From Flavobacterium plurextorum (GTDB lineage Bacteria; Bacteroidota; Bacteroidia; Flavobacteriales; Flavobacteriaceae): DNA of 64,000 bases. The notes beneath the pieces were generated by a model. That model saw nothing but the letters and a program-made list of their open reading frames with translations, had not been told where the DNA came from and made no database searches. Location: positions 158,063 to 222,062 of the forward strand of contig NZ_MUHD01000011.1 of the NCBI RefSeq assembly GCF_002217395.1, written 5' to 3'. Position numbers and translations under genes: made by a program. How positions within the stretch are numbered: position 1 is the stretch's first letter; each line of letters begins with the position of its first letter. Shown here piece by piece: positions 8,155 through 16,499 of this stretch.

Positions 8155-8293
8155 GATAGTTTATATTGCTTTTTCATTAATCCCTGCCAGCGCTTTCTAT
8201 TTGAGATTAGAAAACAGTTTCATAAATACTTTAAGAAAAAATTATTTTTTTTCATTTTATCCGCATTTAAAAATACGAATTTCAATATTTTAA

Positions 8294-8347
8294 GCATTTC
8301 ATTGTTAATACATTACATCAAAATGTTAACACATACTGATGAAATGC
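8294..8347. promoter_or_regulatory. Candidate LytTR operator with flanking inverted repeat
   Basis: Two 9-bp direct repeats, ATTGTTAAT (8301-8309) and AATGTTAAC (8322-8330), start 21 bp apart. Spacing and core (GTT) fit the known LytTR site layout of two 9-bp repeats with a 12-13-bp spacer; each half matches about 7 of 9 positions. A perfect 9-bp inverted repeat GCATTTCAT / ATGAAATGC (8294-8302 and 8339-8347) frames them. It lies about 150-190 bp upstream of the LytTR gene. Confidence 0.4.
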
Positions 8348-8382
8348 AAAAATCTCCGATGAATTGCATGATTTAAAATTAA

Positions 8383-8419
8383 AAAAATCCCAAACTCCTT
8401 AATAGGAATTTGGGATTTG
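8383..8419 (-). terminator. Terminator of glyS
   Basis: Stem AATCCCAAA / TTTGGGATT with an inner TCCTT / GGAA; on the minus strand it is followed by a T-run. It lies 20 bases after the glyS stop. Confidence 0.85.
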
Positions 8420-8439
8420 TATTATTTAGCATCTAAAGA

Positions 8440-9981
8440 TTACATCTTCATCAACCAATTTTTCATTGAAACTTCGTTTTCAATAATACCTCTTAATTCG
8501 GTTATTTTCACACGATCTTGTTTCATTGTATCTCTATGACGAATTGTTACAGTTTCATCTTCAAGAGTTTGATGATCTACAGTGATACAAAATGGAGTAC
8601 CAAGAGCATCTTGTCTTCTATAACGGCGTCCTACAGCATCTTTTTCATCATAAGAAACATTGAAATCCCATTTTAGGTCTTCTATAATCTTTTTTGAAAT
8701 TTCTGGTAAACCATCTTTTTTAACCAATGGTAAAACTGCTGCTTTTGTTGGCGCTAGAACTGCCGGCAATTTTAAAACTGTTCTTGACGAACCGTCTTCT
8801 AATGTTTCTTCTTGTAATGATGTTGCAAAAACAGCCAAGAACATACGATCTAAACCAACTGAAGTTTCTACTACATATGGCACATAGTTTTCATTCAATT
8901 CTGGATCAAAATATTGCAGTTTTCTACCAGAATATTGTTCGTGTGCTTTTAAGTCAAAATCTGTACGAGAATGAATTCCTTCTAATTCTTTAAATCCGAA
9001 TGGAAAGTTAAATTCAATATCTGCAGCAGCATTTGCATAGTGTGCTAATTTCTCATGATCATGAAAACGGTAATTATCTTTACCTAATCCTAATGATAAG
9101 TGCCAGTTTAAACGTGTTTGTTTCCAATGTTCGTACCATTGCATTTCCTCACCTGGACGTACAAAAAATTGCATTTCCATTTGTTCGAATTCACGCATAC
9201 GGAAAATAAACTGTCTTGCAACAATTTCATTTCTAAAAGCTTTTCCAGTTTGAGCGATTCCGAAAGGAACTTTCATACGACCAGATTTCTGAACATTTAA
9301 AAAGTTCACAAAAATACCTTGTGCTGTTTCTGGACGTAAATACAAATCCATTGCAGACTCCGCAGAAGCTCCAAGTTTAGTTCCAAACATTAAGTTAAAC
9401 TGCTTTACATCTGTCCAGTTTCTAGAACCTGTTTCAGGATCAGCAATTTCAAGTTCTTCGATTAAAGCTTTTACATCTTCAAGATCTCCATTCCCTAAAG
9501 AACGCCCTAAACGCTCTCTAATTTCTCTCTCTTTAGCCAAATATTCAACTACTCGAGCATTTGTAGTAACAAATTCCTCTTCATTGAAAGCATCTCCAAA
9601 ACGAGCTTTTGCTTTTTCGATTTCTTTTTTAGCTTTTAGATTAATTTTTTCAGCATAATCTTCAACTAAAACATCGGCTCTATATCTTTTTTTAGAATCT
9701 TTATTATCAATTAATGGATCGTTGAAAGCATCAACGTGGCCTGAAGCTTTCCAGGTAGTTGGATGCATTAATATTGCTGCGTCTAAACCAACAATATTTT
9801 CATTCATTTGAACCATTGATTTCCACCAATATTCACGGATATTCTTTTTTAATTCGACACCATTTTGTGCATAATCATACACTGCACTCAATCCATCGTA
9901 TACTTCGCTTGACGGAAATATAAATCCGTACTCTTTTGCGTGCGAAACCACATTCTTAAATAAATCGTCTTGTTTTGCCAT
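8440..9981 (-). CDS. glyS: Glycine--tRNA ligase (single-chain, class II)
   Basis: Charges tRNA-Gly with glycine using ATP. The 513-aa product is the eukaryote/archaea-like alpha2 type, not the bacterial alpha/beta GlyQ-GlyS type. Visible class II signatures are LRPETAQGIFVNF (active site), FGIAQTGKAFRNE (motif 2), EGIHSRTDFDL and ETSVGLDRMFLA (motif 3). The C-terminal 100 residues are the anticodon-binding domain. An upstream in-frame start (10044) would add 21 residues rich in Phe and Tyr and unlike the family; MAKQDDLF at 9981 fits homologues and lies just downstream of a promoter element. Confidence 0.95.
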   Translation of the reverse strand: MAKQDDLFKNVVSHAKEYGFIFPSSEVYDGLSAVYDYAQNGVELKKNIREYWWKSMVQMNENIVGLDAAILMHPTTWKASGHVDAFNDPLIDNKDSKKRYRADVLVEDYAEKINLKAKKEIEKAKARFGDAFNEEEFVTTNARVVEYLAKEREIRERLGRSLGNGDLEDVKALIEELEIADPETGSRNWTDVKQFNLMFGTKLGASAESAMDLYLRPETAQGIFVNFLNVQKSGRMKVPFGIAQTGKAFRNEIVARQFIFRMREFEQMEMQFFVRPGEEMQWYEHWKQTRLNWHLSLGLGKDNYRFHDHEKLAHYANAAADIEFNFPFGFKELEGIHSRTDFDLKAHEQYSGRKLQYFDPELNENYVPYVVETSVGLDRMFLAVFATSLQEETLEDGSSRTVLKLPAVLAPTKAAVLPLVKKDGLPEISKKIIEDLKWDFNVSYDEKDAVGRRYRRQDALGTPFCITVDHQTLEDETVTIRHRDTMKQDRVKITELRGIIENEVSMKNWLMKM

Positions 9982-9988
9982 AGTAATG

Positions 9989-9996
9989 CAAAAATA
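9989..9996 (-). promoter_or_regulatory. -7 promoter element just upstream of glyS
   Basis: Minus-strand TATTTTTG matches TAnnTTTG and ends 7 bases before the glyS ATG, implying a very short or no leader. No -33 TTG at the optimal spacing is seen. Confidence 0.45.
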
Positions 9997-10051
9997 TAAA
10001 AAGTACTTATAAAAAAAAGAAAAATTACAAAGATTGAAGTTCAAATTTCTT

Positions 10052-10059
10052 TATTTTTG
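10052..10059 (+). promoter_or_regulatory. -7 promoter element of comF-like gene
   Basis: TATTTTTG matches TAnnTTTG, 20 bases upstream of the GTG start. A TTG at 10034-10036 is only 15 bp away, shorter than optimal. Confidence 0.45.
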
Positions 10060-10079
10060 TAACTAAATTCTTTCTATTT

Positions 10080-10763
10080 GTGTTTAAATTCATAATCGAT
10101 CTCTTTTTCCCTAAAGTTTGCTCCGGATGCCGCTCTGTTTTAATGACTAACGAAACCGTTTTATGCACTCGTTGTCGTCATGAAATACCTCTAACTCAGT
10201 ATTGTTTAGATTCAAATAATGAAGCTGTAAAAAAGTTTTACGGCAAGATTGAAATTGAACATGCTTCGGCATTTGTGTACTTCAACAAAAAAGGAATTGT
10301 TCAGGAACTCATTCACAATCTAAAATACAAAGGTCATGAAGAAATTGGCGCAGTGCTGGGGAAATGGTATGTTGAAGATTTAAAAGAACTGCAATTAAAA
10401 ACACCTTTTGATATGATTATTCCTGTTCCACTGCATCCAAAAAAGTTTAAAGAGCGCGGCTATAATCAAATTGCCTCTTTTGGAAAAACACTGGCCGAAG
10501 GTCTAGAAATACCATACGATGATTCCGTTTTATATCGAACGAAATATTCAAAAACACAGTCAAAAAAGAATCTTTTAGGACGATCGGAAAATATTGAAAA
10601 TATATTTGATGTGATTTTAAAAGAAGAATATAAAAATAAGCATTTTCTAATCGTTGATGATGTACTCACAACTGGCGCAACTCTTGAAGCTTGTTCTCGA
10701 GCTTTATTAAAAATTCAAGGAGCAAAAATCAGCATTGCCTGTCTAGCGATGGCAAATTCTTAA
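10080..10763 (+). CDS. ComF-family phosphoribosyltransferase-like protein
   Basis: 227-aa ComF-like protein. The N-terminus carries a four-cysteine zinc ribbon (C14, C17, C29, C32). The C-terminal half is a type I phosphoribosyltransferase fold with the PRPP-binding motif FLIVDDVLTTGATL near residue 195. In naturally competent bacteria ComF acts in DNA uptake; in Bacteroidota its role is not settled and a nucleotide-related function is possible. The start is GTG, giving MFKFIIDLFFPKVCSGC, and the zinc ribbon lies close behind it as in homologues. Divergent from glyS and convergent with the protease gene, with only 32 bp between stop codons. Confidence 0.85.
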   Translation: MFKFIIDLFFPKVCSGCRSVLMTNETVLCTRCRHEIPLTQYCLDSNNEAVKKFYGKIEIEHASAFVYFNKKGIVQELIHNLKYKGHEEIGAVLGKWYVEDLKELQLKTPFDMIIPVPLHPKKFKERGYNQIASFGKTLAEGLEIPYDDSVLYRTKYSKTQSKKNLLGRSENIENIFDVILKEEYKNKHFLIVDDVLTTGATLEACSRALLKIQGAKISIACLAMANS

Positions 10764-10795
10764 AATGAAATTTCAAATCGATATTTTATCACCAT

Positions 10796-13471
10796 CTAAT
10801 TGACTATTATTTTTTTGACTGTTCTTCTATTTCCATCAATAACGGTAACCAGATAGATTCCAGCTGCAATATTTGGCAATTGAATATTTTGATTAAAAAC
10901 TCCTGTGTTTTCAAAAGTATGTTCGTAAACTTTTTTTCCTAAAATATCATGAACAAATACTTTACAGCCAGATGAGGACTGACTTTGAAACTGAATTGCG
11001 AAGCTGCCTTTATTTGGATTTGGATAAAGTGCGAAATCAATATTTTCGAAATCATCACGTCCTAAAGTAAAACTCTGAGTACAAATATTTACAGAAGCTG
11101 AATTAATGGTTCCAAACATTCCCGAAACAGCATCACGAACTCCAAAAGTCCAGTTTCCTTCGGGATTTTCTCCATTAAAAATACTTAATTGATCTACAGG
11201 AATAACAATTTGCTCTGTTATTTTGCTGCAATCTAAAGCGGCACCGGCATCATCAAATTGAAAAATTAAAGTTGAATTTAAACGTGGACATGATTTATTA
11301 AACAAGCGAACCACAGTTCCCTTCGGACTTACAATTTGAATTTCAAGGTCTGACATTCTTTCGTGTGTTACATTGACCGAAACATTTACATCGGATACTG
11401 CACCAGTTACAGCTGGAACATTAACGGTTTTTGTTGTAAAAGTAGTTCCGCCCGGAATACTAAACGAACTTCCAAAACTATAAGAAGCACAAGCGGTTGA
11501 TGGAGTATAACCCACCGCAAAAGGTTTGCTGTTTACCGCATAATAAATATTAGCTGCCGGCTCAATCAATATTCTGCAATTAGTTGATGAAGGCACACTT
11601 GTTGGAAGTGTGATCGTTTCAGAACCGTCATTTGGAGTATTCGCCGCAAGAACTATTGGAAAAGTTAAACCGCCATCTGTAGATAATTTAATATTTACTT
11701 GTGATGAACCCTGAAGTGTATTTGTATTATTAACATTCCAAGTTACAGTTTCACTTAGACCCTGCCACCAGCTTACATCAATTCCACTATGAGAAGTTAT
11801 GGTAAATGGTCCTGCAGTAGAAACTACATTTACTACCATAGCATCTGTATTGGTTTGTGCCGAATCTGAAACAGCATTATCTCTCCCTGTTAATGTAAAA
11901 TTTAAAGTTCTCGGGATCGAAGAAACAGATTCCCAAGTTGTAGTAAGTCTGTTGTCTAAAACATAACTCAGTCTTGGCATATATCGAATAGGAGAACTGT
12001 TAGGAATTACAGATCGAAACAAAGGTCCGTCTGGTTTTGTTGGATAAGCAATACTCGTTGATCCTGATGTTGTTATCGCATTATCATTTTCCTCCCAATT
12101 GAAGGTAACCGTATCTCCATCAGGATCTGAACCGCTTCCTTTTAAAACAAATGCAGTACTAATTGGAATGGTATAATCTAGACCAGCATCAATTACTGGA
12201 GGATTGTTTGTTAAACTTGTATTGACAGGACAGCTTTTCCCTGCAAGATTGTTTTGAATCTGTAGAATACTTACGTAGGCAAAATAATCATCTGAATTAT
12301 CTTGTATGTCATAATCCCCGCTGACTCCGGCATATCCCATAATTGTAGAACCACTTCCCGGCTCTACATTTACGTTAGTTCTTTCGTTAGAATCGTACGA
12401 AAAAGTATGACTTGCTCCTAATTGATGACCAAATTCATGTACAACAAAATCAACATCAAAAGTATCACCTTGAGGTTTTCCATCACCTGGCGACGTATAA
12501 GCACTTCCTTTTGCCAAAGAATCGCTAGAAGTTGGATTTGTACATACGCAGCCTATACAACCTGCATTTCCGCCTCCGCCAGAAGCGCCAAACAAATGTC
12601 CAATATCGTAATTATTGTCACCTATTACGCTTGTTAAAGTAGTTTGAACTTCTTTATTCCAAGCTCCTTTAACTCCTGTTCCTGCATCGGAATAAGGATC
12701 TGTCGATGCATCTGTATAAATTACTGCGTCGGTATTTGCAATTAAAACCAGCTTTACGGCCAAATCTTTATTCAAAATCCCATTAACTCTAGTCATAGTT
12801 GCATTCATTCCTTCTAAAGCTTTCGCTTTTGTACCGCCAAAATATGCTGTATATTCGCCTGTACAAGACAATGCTAAACGCAGGGTTTTGAAAACTTTTG
12901 TGTTTGCTGCTGGTTTTGCTGTTTTACCAAAACTAGTATTGGATATAAGTTCGTCTGATGTTTTACAATCCAGCTTAGCTTTTGAAGTTTTATCTTTAGA
13001 TGTGAATAAAACATACTCGGTTTTATTTTCTGGATTCTCTTCTATAAATTCGGTAGCTTTATCTACTCTTAAAACCATTGTTTGTATTCCGCTTTCAGAA
13101 ACACTAAAATGTATTCTAGCCGATTGATCATCTAATCCTCTTCCTTGATACGCTCTAATTTCTGGGTATTTGGCTTGTAATTCAGGTTCAAAATTTGAGG
13201 ATTCCCAAACTTGAAACCGCTCTAAAACTCCGTTTGGATTTGGAATTGTAATTTCTGCGGTATTATTTACTGCTGATTTTTCAGTTGTTTTTGCCAATTT
13301 TGATGTTAAAAAACCAGTATTCAATTTATAATACTGTTTACCCGAATCTAAAACTACTGTCTTTTTACTTAAAGTTGAGGCCGTATTAACTTTCTGCCAC
13401 AAATCATCACTTTGAGCCTGCAATCCTGACCAACTAAAAAGTAAAAATAAGAATAGTAGTGTTTTTTTCAT
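10796..13471 (-). CDS. Secreted reprolysin-like zinc metalloprotease with P-domain and T9SS type A signal
   Basis: 891-aa T9SS cargo protease. The signal peptide ends near QAQ20. An N-terminal propeptide (about 25-180) precedes a metzincin catalytic domain with H345, H349 and H355 in the extended zinc motif HEFGHQLGASH and a Met-turn at M378 (IMGYAG). A linking region (about 425-650) contains Ig/cadherin-like segments. Residues about 660-800 form a proprotein-convertase P-domain (THERMSDLEIQIVSP, NPEGNWTF). The last 80 residues are a type A sorting domain (ALYPNPNKG, KKVYEH, IAAGIYLV, KKIIVN). It likely degrades extracellular protein. The substrate is unknown. Confidence 0.92.
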   Translation of the reverse strand: MKKTLLFLFLLFSWSGLQAQSDDLWQKVNTASTLSKKTVVLDSGKQYYKLNTGFLTSKLAKTTEKSAVNNTAEITIPNPNGVLERFQVWESSNFEPELQAKYPEIRAYQGRGLDDQSARIHFSVSESGIQTMVLRVDKATEFIEENPENKTEYVLFTSKDKTSKAKLDCKTSDELISNTSFGKTAKPAANTKVFKTLRLALSCTGEYTAYFGGTKAKALEGMNATMTRVNGILNKDLAVKLVLIANTDAVIYTDASTDPYSDAGTGVKGAWNKEVQTTLTSVIGDNNYDIGHLFGASGGGGNAGCIGCVCTNPTSSDSLAKGSAYTSPGDGKPQGDTFDVDFVVHEFGHQLGASHTFSYDSNERTNVNVEPGSGSTIMGYAGVSGDYDIQDNSDDYFAYVSILQIQNNLAGKSCPVNTSLTNNPPVIDAGLDYTIPISTAFVLKGSGSDPDGDTVTFNWEENDNAITTSGSTSIAYPTKPDGPLFRSVIPNSSPIRYMPRLSYVLDNRLTTTWESVSSIPRTLNFTLTGRDNAVSDSAQTNTDAMVVNVVSTAGPFTITSHSGIDVSWWQGLSETVTWNVNNTNTLQGSSQVNIKLSTDGGLTFPIVLAANTPNDGSETITLPTSVPSSTNCRILIEPAANIYYAVNSKPFAVGYTPSTACASYSFGSSFSIPGGTTFTTKTVNVPAVTGAVSDVNVSVNVTHERMSDLEIQIVSPKGTVVRLFNKSCPRLNSTLIFQFDDAGAALDCSKITEQIVIPVDQLSIFNGENPEGNWTFGVRDAVSGMFGTINSASVNICTQSFTLGRDDFENIDFALYPNPNKGSFAIQFQSQSSSGCKVFVHDILGKKVYEHTFENTGVFNQNIQLPNIAAGIYLVTVIDGNRRTVKKIIVN

Positions 13472-13493
13472 GACAAGATGTTCTTTACGAAAT

Positions 13494-13501
13494 CAAAATT
13501 A
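13494..13501 (-). promoter_or_regulatory. -7 promoter element of the protease gene
   Basis: Minus-strand TAATTTTG matches TAnnTTTG, 23 bases upstream of the protease ATG. No convincing -33 element. Confidence 0.4.
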
Positions 13502-13641
13502 AAGGAATTAAATCAAATTCTTACTTTTAACCGACATTTAATATTTTTTAATCGACAAGTCTCACTTTTTGTCGTCAAAGGAAACTTAATCTTCTTAAAA
13601 AAAATCAATTCGCCTTAGCCTGAAATTTAAAATAGATAGTA

Positions 13642-13649
13642 TAAATTTG
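13642..13649 (+). promoter_or_regulatory. -7 promoter element of ribF
   Basis: TAAATTTG matches TAnnTTTG; CTG at 13620-13622 sits exactly 19 bp upstream as a 2-of-3 match to the -33 TTG. Transcription would begin near 13655, which places the TTG codon at 13647 inside the promoter and favours the TTG at 13671 as the ribF start. Confidence 0.5.
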
Positions 13650-13670
13650 CAGCATCTTAAATTATTTGTT

Positions 13671-14600
13671 TTGAAGCTCTTTCATTCTATAAACGATTTT
13701 CATTCGACCAAGAAAACAATTTTAACTCTTGGTACTTTTGATGGTGTGCATATTGGTCATAAAAAAATTCTGGAACGAATTACTCAAAATACCGAGAATG
13801 GCAAATACGAAAGTTTGGTGCTTACCTTTTTTCCGCATCCAAGAATGGTTTTACAGGAGAAATCAGAAATAAAACTTTTAAACACAATTGCTGAAAAAAC
13901 AAAACTTTTGGAAGCGACGGGAATCGAAAATTTAATCATTCACCCTTTCGACGAAAGTTTTTCGAGATTAACTGCCGAAGAATTTGTGCATTCGATTTTA
14001 GTAGATCAATTTCATATTCAAAAAATAATTATTGGCCACGATCATCGTTTTGGAAGAAACCGAACTGCAAATATTGATAATTTAATTGCTTATGGTGCTG
14101 AATATGGTTTCGAAGTTGAACAAATTTCAGCACAAGAAATTCAAGATGTCTCTGTAAGTTCTACTAAAATTAGAAAAGCTCTTACTGACGGAAAAATGGA
14201 TTTAGCCAATGAATATCTAGGTTACGACTATTTTTTGAGCGGTAAAATTGTAAAAGGAAAGCAGCTTGGAAGAACAATTGGTTTTCCAACGGCTAATATA
14301 GAGATTGAAGAAGATTATAAACTGATCCCAAAAACAGGCGTTTATGCTGTTAAAGCACTTATCGATCAAAAGGAGGTTTTTGGAATGATGAATATTGGGT
14401 TTAATCCAACTGTAAATGGGCAAAAACAAACTATCGAAGTGAATCTTTTTGATTTTGATGCTGATATTTATGACAAAAAAATAGAGGTTTCCTTATTGCA
14501 TTTTCTTCGTGAAGAACAAAAGTTTGGATCGATAGATTTACTGAAAGAGCAGTTAAATCAAGATCGAATAAATGCACTTGCATTTATAAATCAATTCTAA
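13671..14600 (+). CDS. ribF: Bifunctional riboflavin kinase / FMN adenylyltransferase
   Basis: RibF makes FMN from riboflavin and then FAD, using two ATP. The N-terminal half is the adenylyltransferase with LGTFDGVHIGHKKIL (nucleotidyl-transferase HxGH) and the SSTKIR segment; the C-terminal half, from about residue 180, is the flavokinase with GKQLGRTIGFPTANI and a conserved PTVNG. Length from this start is 309 aa, normal for RibF. An earlier TTG at 13647 adds eight residues but lies within the predicted promoter. TTG at 13671 gives MKLFHSINDF, matching my memory of Flavobacterium RibF. Start choice is moderately sure, function very sure. Confidence 0.93.
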   Translation: MKLFHSINDFHSTKKTILTLGTFDGVHIGHKKILERITQNTENGKYESLVLTFFPHPRMVLQEKSEIKLLNTIAEKTKLLEATGIENLIIHPFDESFSRLTAEEFVHSILVDQFHIQKIIIGHDHRFGRNRTANIDNLIAYGAEYGFEVEQISAQEIQDVSVSSTKIRKALTDGKMDLANEYLGYDYFLSGKIVKGKQLGRTIGFPTANIEIEEDYKLIPKTGVYAVKALIDQKEVFGMMNIGFNPTVNGQKQTIEVNLFDFDADIYDKKIEVSLLHFLREEQKFGSIDLLKEQLNQDRINALAFINQF

Positions 14601-14656
14601 GAAAATCTTAAGATATACTTTTCTTTAATTTTAAACCATCGTAGTTATTTTTTTAG

Positions 14657-14664
14657 TAAATTTG
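14657..14664 (+). promoter_or_regulatory. -7 promoter element of 145-aa membrane protein
   Basis: TAAATTTG matches TAnnTTTG; the leader to the ATG at 14720 would be about 50 nt. No -33 TTG at 19 bp. Confidence 0.35.
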
Positions 14665-14719
14665 ATATACAACTCTGTTTATCAAAACTTTACTATTAAC
14701 TTCTTTAAAAATAACCACT

Positions 14720-15157
14720 ATGAAACTACCTAAAGAAATAACCAACGGTTTTTTGATATTCCTCGGAATTGGCATTTACTTTTTATTGATGAATGTATTG
14801 GGTTTAGCTGATTTGTTTTATCTCCGTGTCTTAAATGTATTTTTTATATTCTGGGGCGTAAACAGAACTATGCAAATGAATCTTCACGAGGGAGAAACGA
14901 ATTTTGTATCTAATGCTGTTTCAGCAATGGCAACTTCAGTGGTTGGTGTTGCATTGAGCGTTTTCGGATTATTAGTATATAGTTACGCACGAGGCGGCGA
15001 TGCTTATGTGCACACATTATCAAAAACTTTTATGTTTGGAGGAAATCCTTCTGTTCCAACTTACTGCATCTGCTTGCTTTTTGAAGGGCTTGCTTCATCA
15101 GTAATTGTTACTTTGTTGATGATGTTATATTGGAATAATAAATATGTTGCTGATTAA
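14720..15157 (+). CDS. Small four-helix integral membrane protein, unknown
   Basis: 145-aa protein made almost wholly of hydrophobic segments at about residues 9-27, 29-47, 66-92 and 112-137, joined by short loops, one of which (NLHEGETNF) is charged. I do not recognise a family and see no catalytic motif. It has its own candidate promoter and a strong terminator, so it is probably monocistronic. ribF lies upstream and bioB downstream on the same strand, but nothing in the sequence links it to flavin or biotin metabolism. Confidence 0.7.
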   Translation: MKLPKEITNGFLIFLGIGIYFLLMNVLGLADLFYLRVLNVFFIFWGVNRTMQMNLHEGETNFVSNAVSAMATSVVGVALSVFGLLVYSYARGGDAYVHTLSKTFMFGGNPSVPTYCICLLFEGLASSVIVTLLMMLYWNNKYVAD

Positions 15158-15184
15158 TAGATCAGAATAAAAACATTCTTTTAA

Positions 15185-15240
15185 AGACACTCTAAAATCA
15201 TAAAACACTTACTATGATGATTTTAGAGTGTTTCTTTTTT
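15185..15240 (+). terminator. Terminator of the 145-aa membrane-protein gene
   Basis: Perfect 14-bp stem ACACTCTAAAATCA (15187-15200) / TGATTTTAGAGTGT (15218-15231), loop of 17, followed by TTCTTTTTT. Confidence 0.85.
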
Positions 15241-15278
15241 TTAAATAACCCGTAAATATTCATTTCGAGTATTCATTA

Positions 15279-15308
15279 TTGCCGATTAGGACAATTTAAT
15301 TACTTTTG
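15279..15308 (+). promoter_or_regulatory. Promoter of bioB (TTG-N19-TAnnTTTG)
   Basis: TTG at 15279-15281, exactly 19 bp, then TACTTTTG at 15301-15308. This is a full match to the Bacteroidota housekeeping promoter. Transcription would start near 15314, leaving a leader of about 18 nt to the ATG at 15332. Confidence 0.7.
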
Positions 15309-15331
15309 AAGCTTCAAAAACAATGTATTCG

Positions 15332-16420
15332 ATGAGCATTACAAAACACAACTGGACCAAAGACGAAATAATCGCAATCTATAATAAACCTTTAATGGAT
15401 TTGCTTTATGAAGCAGCGACGATTCATAGACAACAACATGATCCGAATGTAGTTCAGGTATCTACCTTACTTTCGATCAAAACGGGCGGCTGTCCTGAAG
15501 ATTGTGGTTATTGCCCGCAAGCTGCACGTTACAATACTGGTGTTGAAGGAAATGATTTAATGAGTGTAAGTCAGGTAAAAGCACAAGCTTTGCGTGCAAA
15601 ATCAAGCGGGTCTTCTCGCGTTTGTATGGGAGCGGCTTGGAGAAATGTAAAAGACGGCGAAGAATTTGATCAGGTTTTAGAAATGGTTCGTACCATTAAC
15701 AAACTAGACATGGAAGTTTGCTGTACTTTGGGTATGATTACTGAAAATCAGGCACAGCGTTTAGCCGAGGCTGGTTTATATGCATACAATCATAACTTAG
15801 ATACTTCTGAAGAATATTATAAAGACGTGATTTCTACACGTGGTTTTGAAGATCGTTTGCAGACTATCGAGAATGTTCGTAAAACAAATGTTACGGTTTG
15901 CAGCGGTGGAATTATTGGTATGGGAGAAAGTATAGAGGACAGAGCTGGAATGCTTGTTGCTCTTTCGACATTAAACCCACAACCAGAATCTGTGCCAATT
16001 AATGCTTTGGTTGCTGTTGAGGGAACTCCAATGGAAGAGGAAAAACCAGTTGAAATTTGGGAAATGATTCGTATGGTAGCTACAACTCGAATTGTAATGC
16101 CGGAAACTCAGGTTCGTTTATCTGCTGGAAGAACAAATATGACTCGTGAAGGACAGGCAATGTGCTTTTTTGCAGGTGCAAATTCAATTTTTGCGGGTGA
16201 CAAATTACTAACTACGCCAAACCCTGATGTGAATGAAGATATGAAGATGTTTGAAACATTAGGAATGGTGCCTCAAAAACCTTTTATCAAAGTAATGCAG
16301 CCGAAAACTGTTGAAGCAGCCGATTCTCAATTTACTTCATTGGGTGAAAAACCTAAATGGTCAAGACCTGGACATACTATCGAAAAAAACATTGAAGCTT
16401 CGGTTAAATCAAAAATTTAA
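15332..16420 (+). CDS. bioB: Biotin synthase
   Basis: BioB inserts sulfur into dethiobiotin to give biotin, using radical SAM chemistry and a sacrificial [2Fe-2S] cluster. The 362-aa product has the radical-SAM cysteines C54, C58 and C61 in TGGCPEDCGYCPQ, plus the family motifs CMGAAWR, YNHNLDTSEEYY and GGIIGMGE, and ARTNMTREGQAM-like AGRTNMTREG near the C-terminus. An ATG 9 bases upstream (15323) is possible; MSITKHNWT is chosen because it gives a reasonable leader from the promoter. The gene stands alone here, more than 16 kb from bioA/bioD/bioF. It ends in its own terminator. Confidence 0.96.
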   Translation: MSITKHNWTKDEIIAIYNKPLMDLLYEAATIHRQQHDPNVVQVSTLLSIKTGGCPEDCGYCPQAARYNTGVEGNDLMSVSQVKAQALRAKSSGSSRVCMGAAWRNVKDGEEFDQVLEMVRTINKLDMEVCCTLGMITENQAQRLAEAGLYAYNHNLDTSEEYYKDVISTRGFEDRLQTIENVRKTNVTVCSGGIIGMGESIEDRAGMLVALSTLNPQPESVPINALVAVEGTPMEEEKPVEIWEMIRMVATTRIVMPETQVRLSAGRTNMTREGQAMCFFAGANSIFAGDKLLTTPNPDVNEDMKMFETLGMVPQKPFIKVMQPKTVEAADSQFTSLGEKPKWSRPGHTIEKNIEASVKSKI

Positions 16421-16459
16421 CTAATAGAGCTAAAATCTCGATAAATATTCCTAAATTGA

Positions 16460-16490
16460 TTATAACTTGTGTGTTATAAGCAATTTTTTT
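16460..16490 (+). terminator. Terminator of bioB
   Basis: Stem TTATAAC / GTTATAA (16460-16466, 16473-16479) with a 6-base loop, then GCAATTTTTTTATTT. The stem is AT-rich, so it is moderately strong; it ends 10 bases before the next gene. Confidence 0.6.
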
Positions 16491-16499
16491 ATTTAGAAG

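Noticed and set aside
8096..8293. 65-codon plus-strand frame over the LytTR start
   Set aside because: Mostly antisense to the LytTR gene and its upstream region; aromatic-rich low complexity, no support.
9982..10044. Longer start for glyS
   Set aside because: The extension is Phe/Tyr-rich, unlike the family, and lies upstream of the predicted promoter element.
13472..13646. FMN riboswitch before ribF
   Set aside because: The gap is short, AT-rich and lacks the conserved RFN element helices that I could look for.
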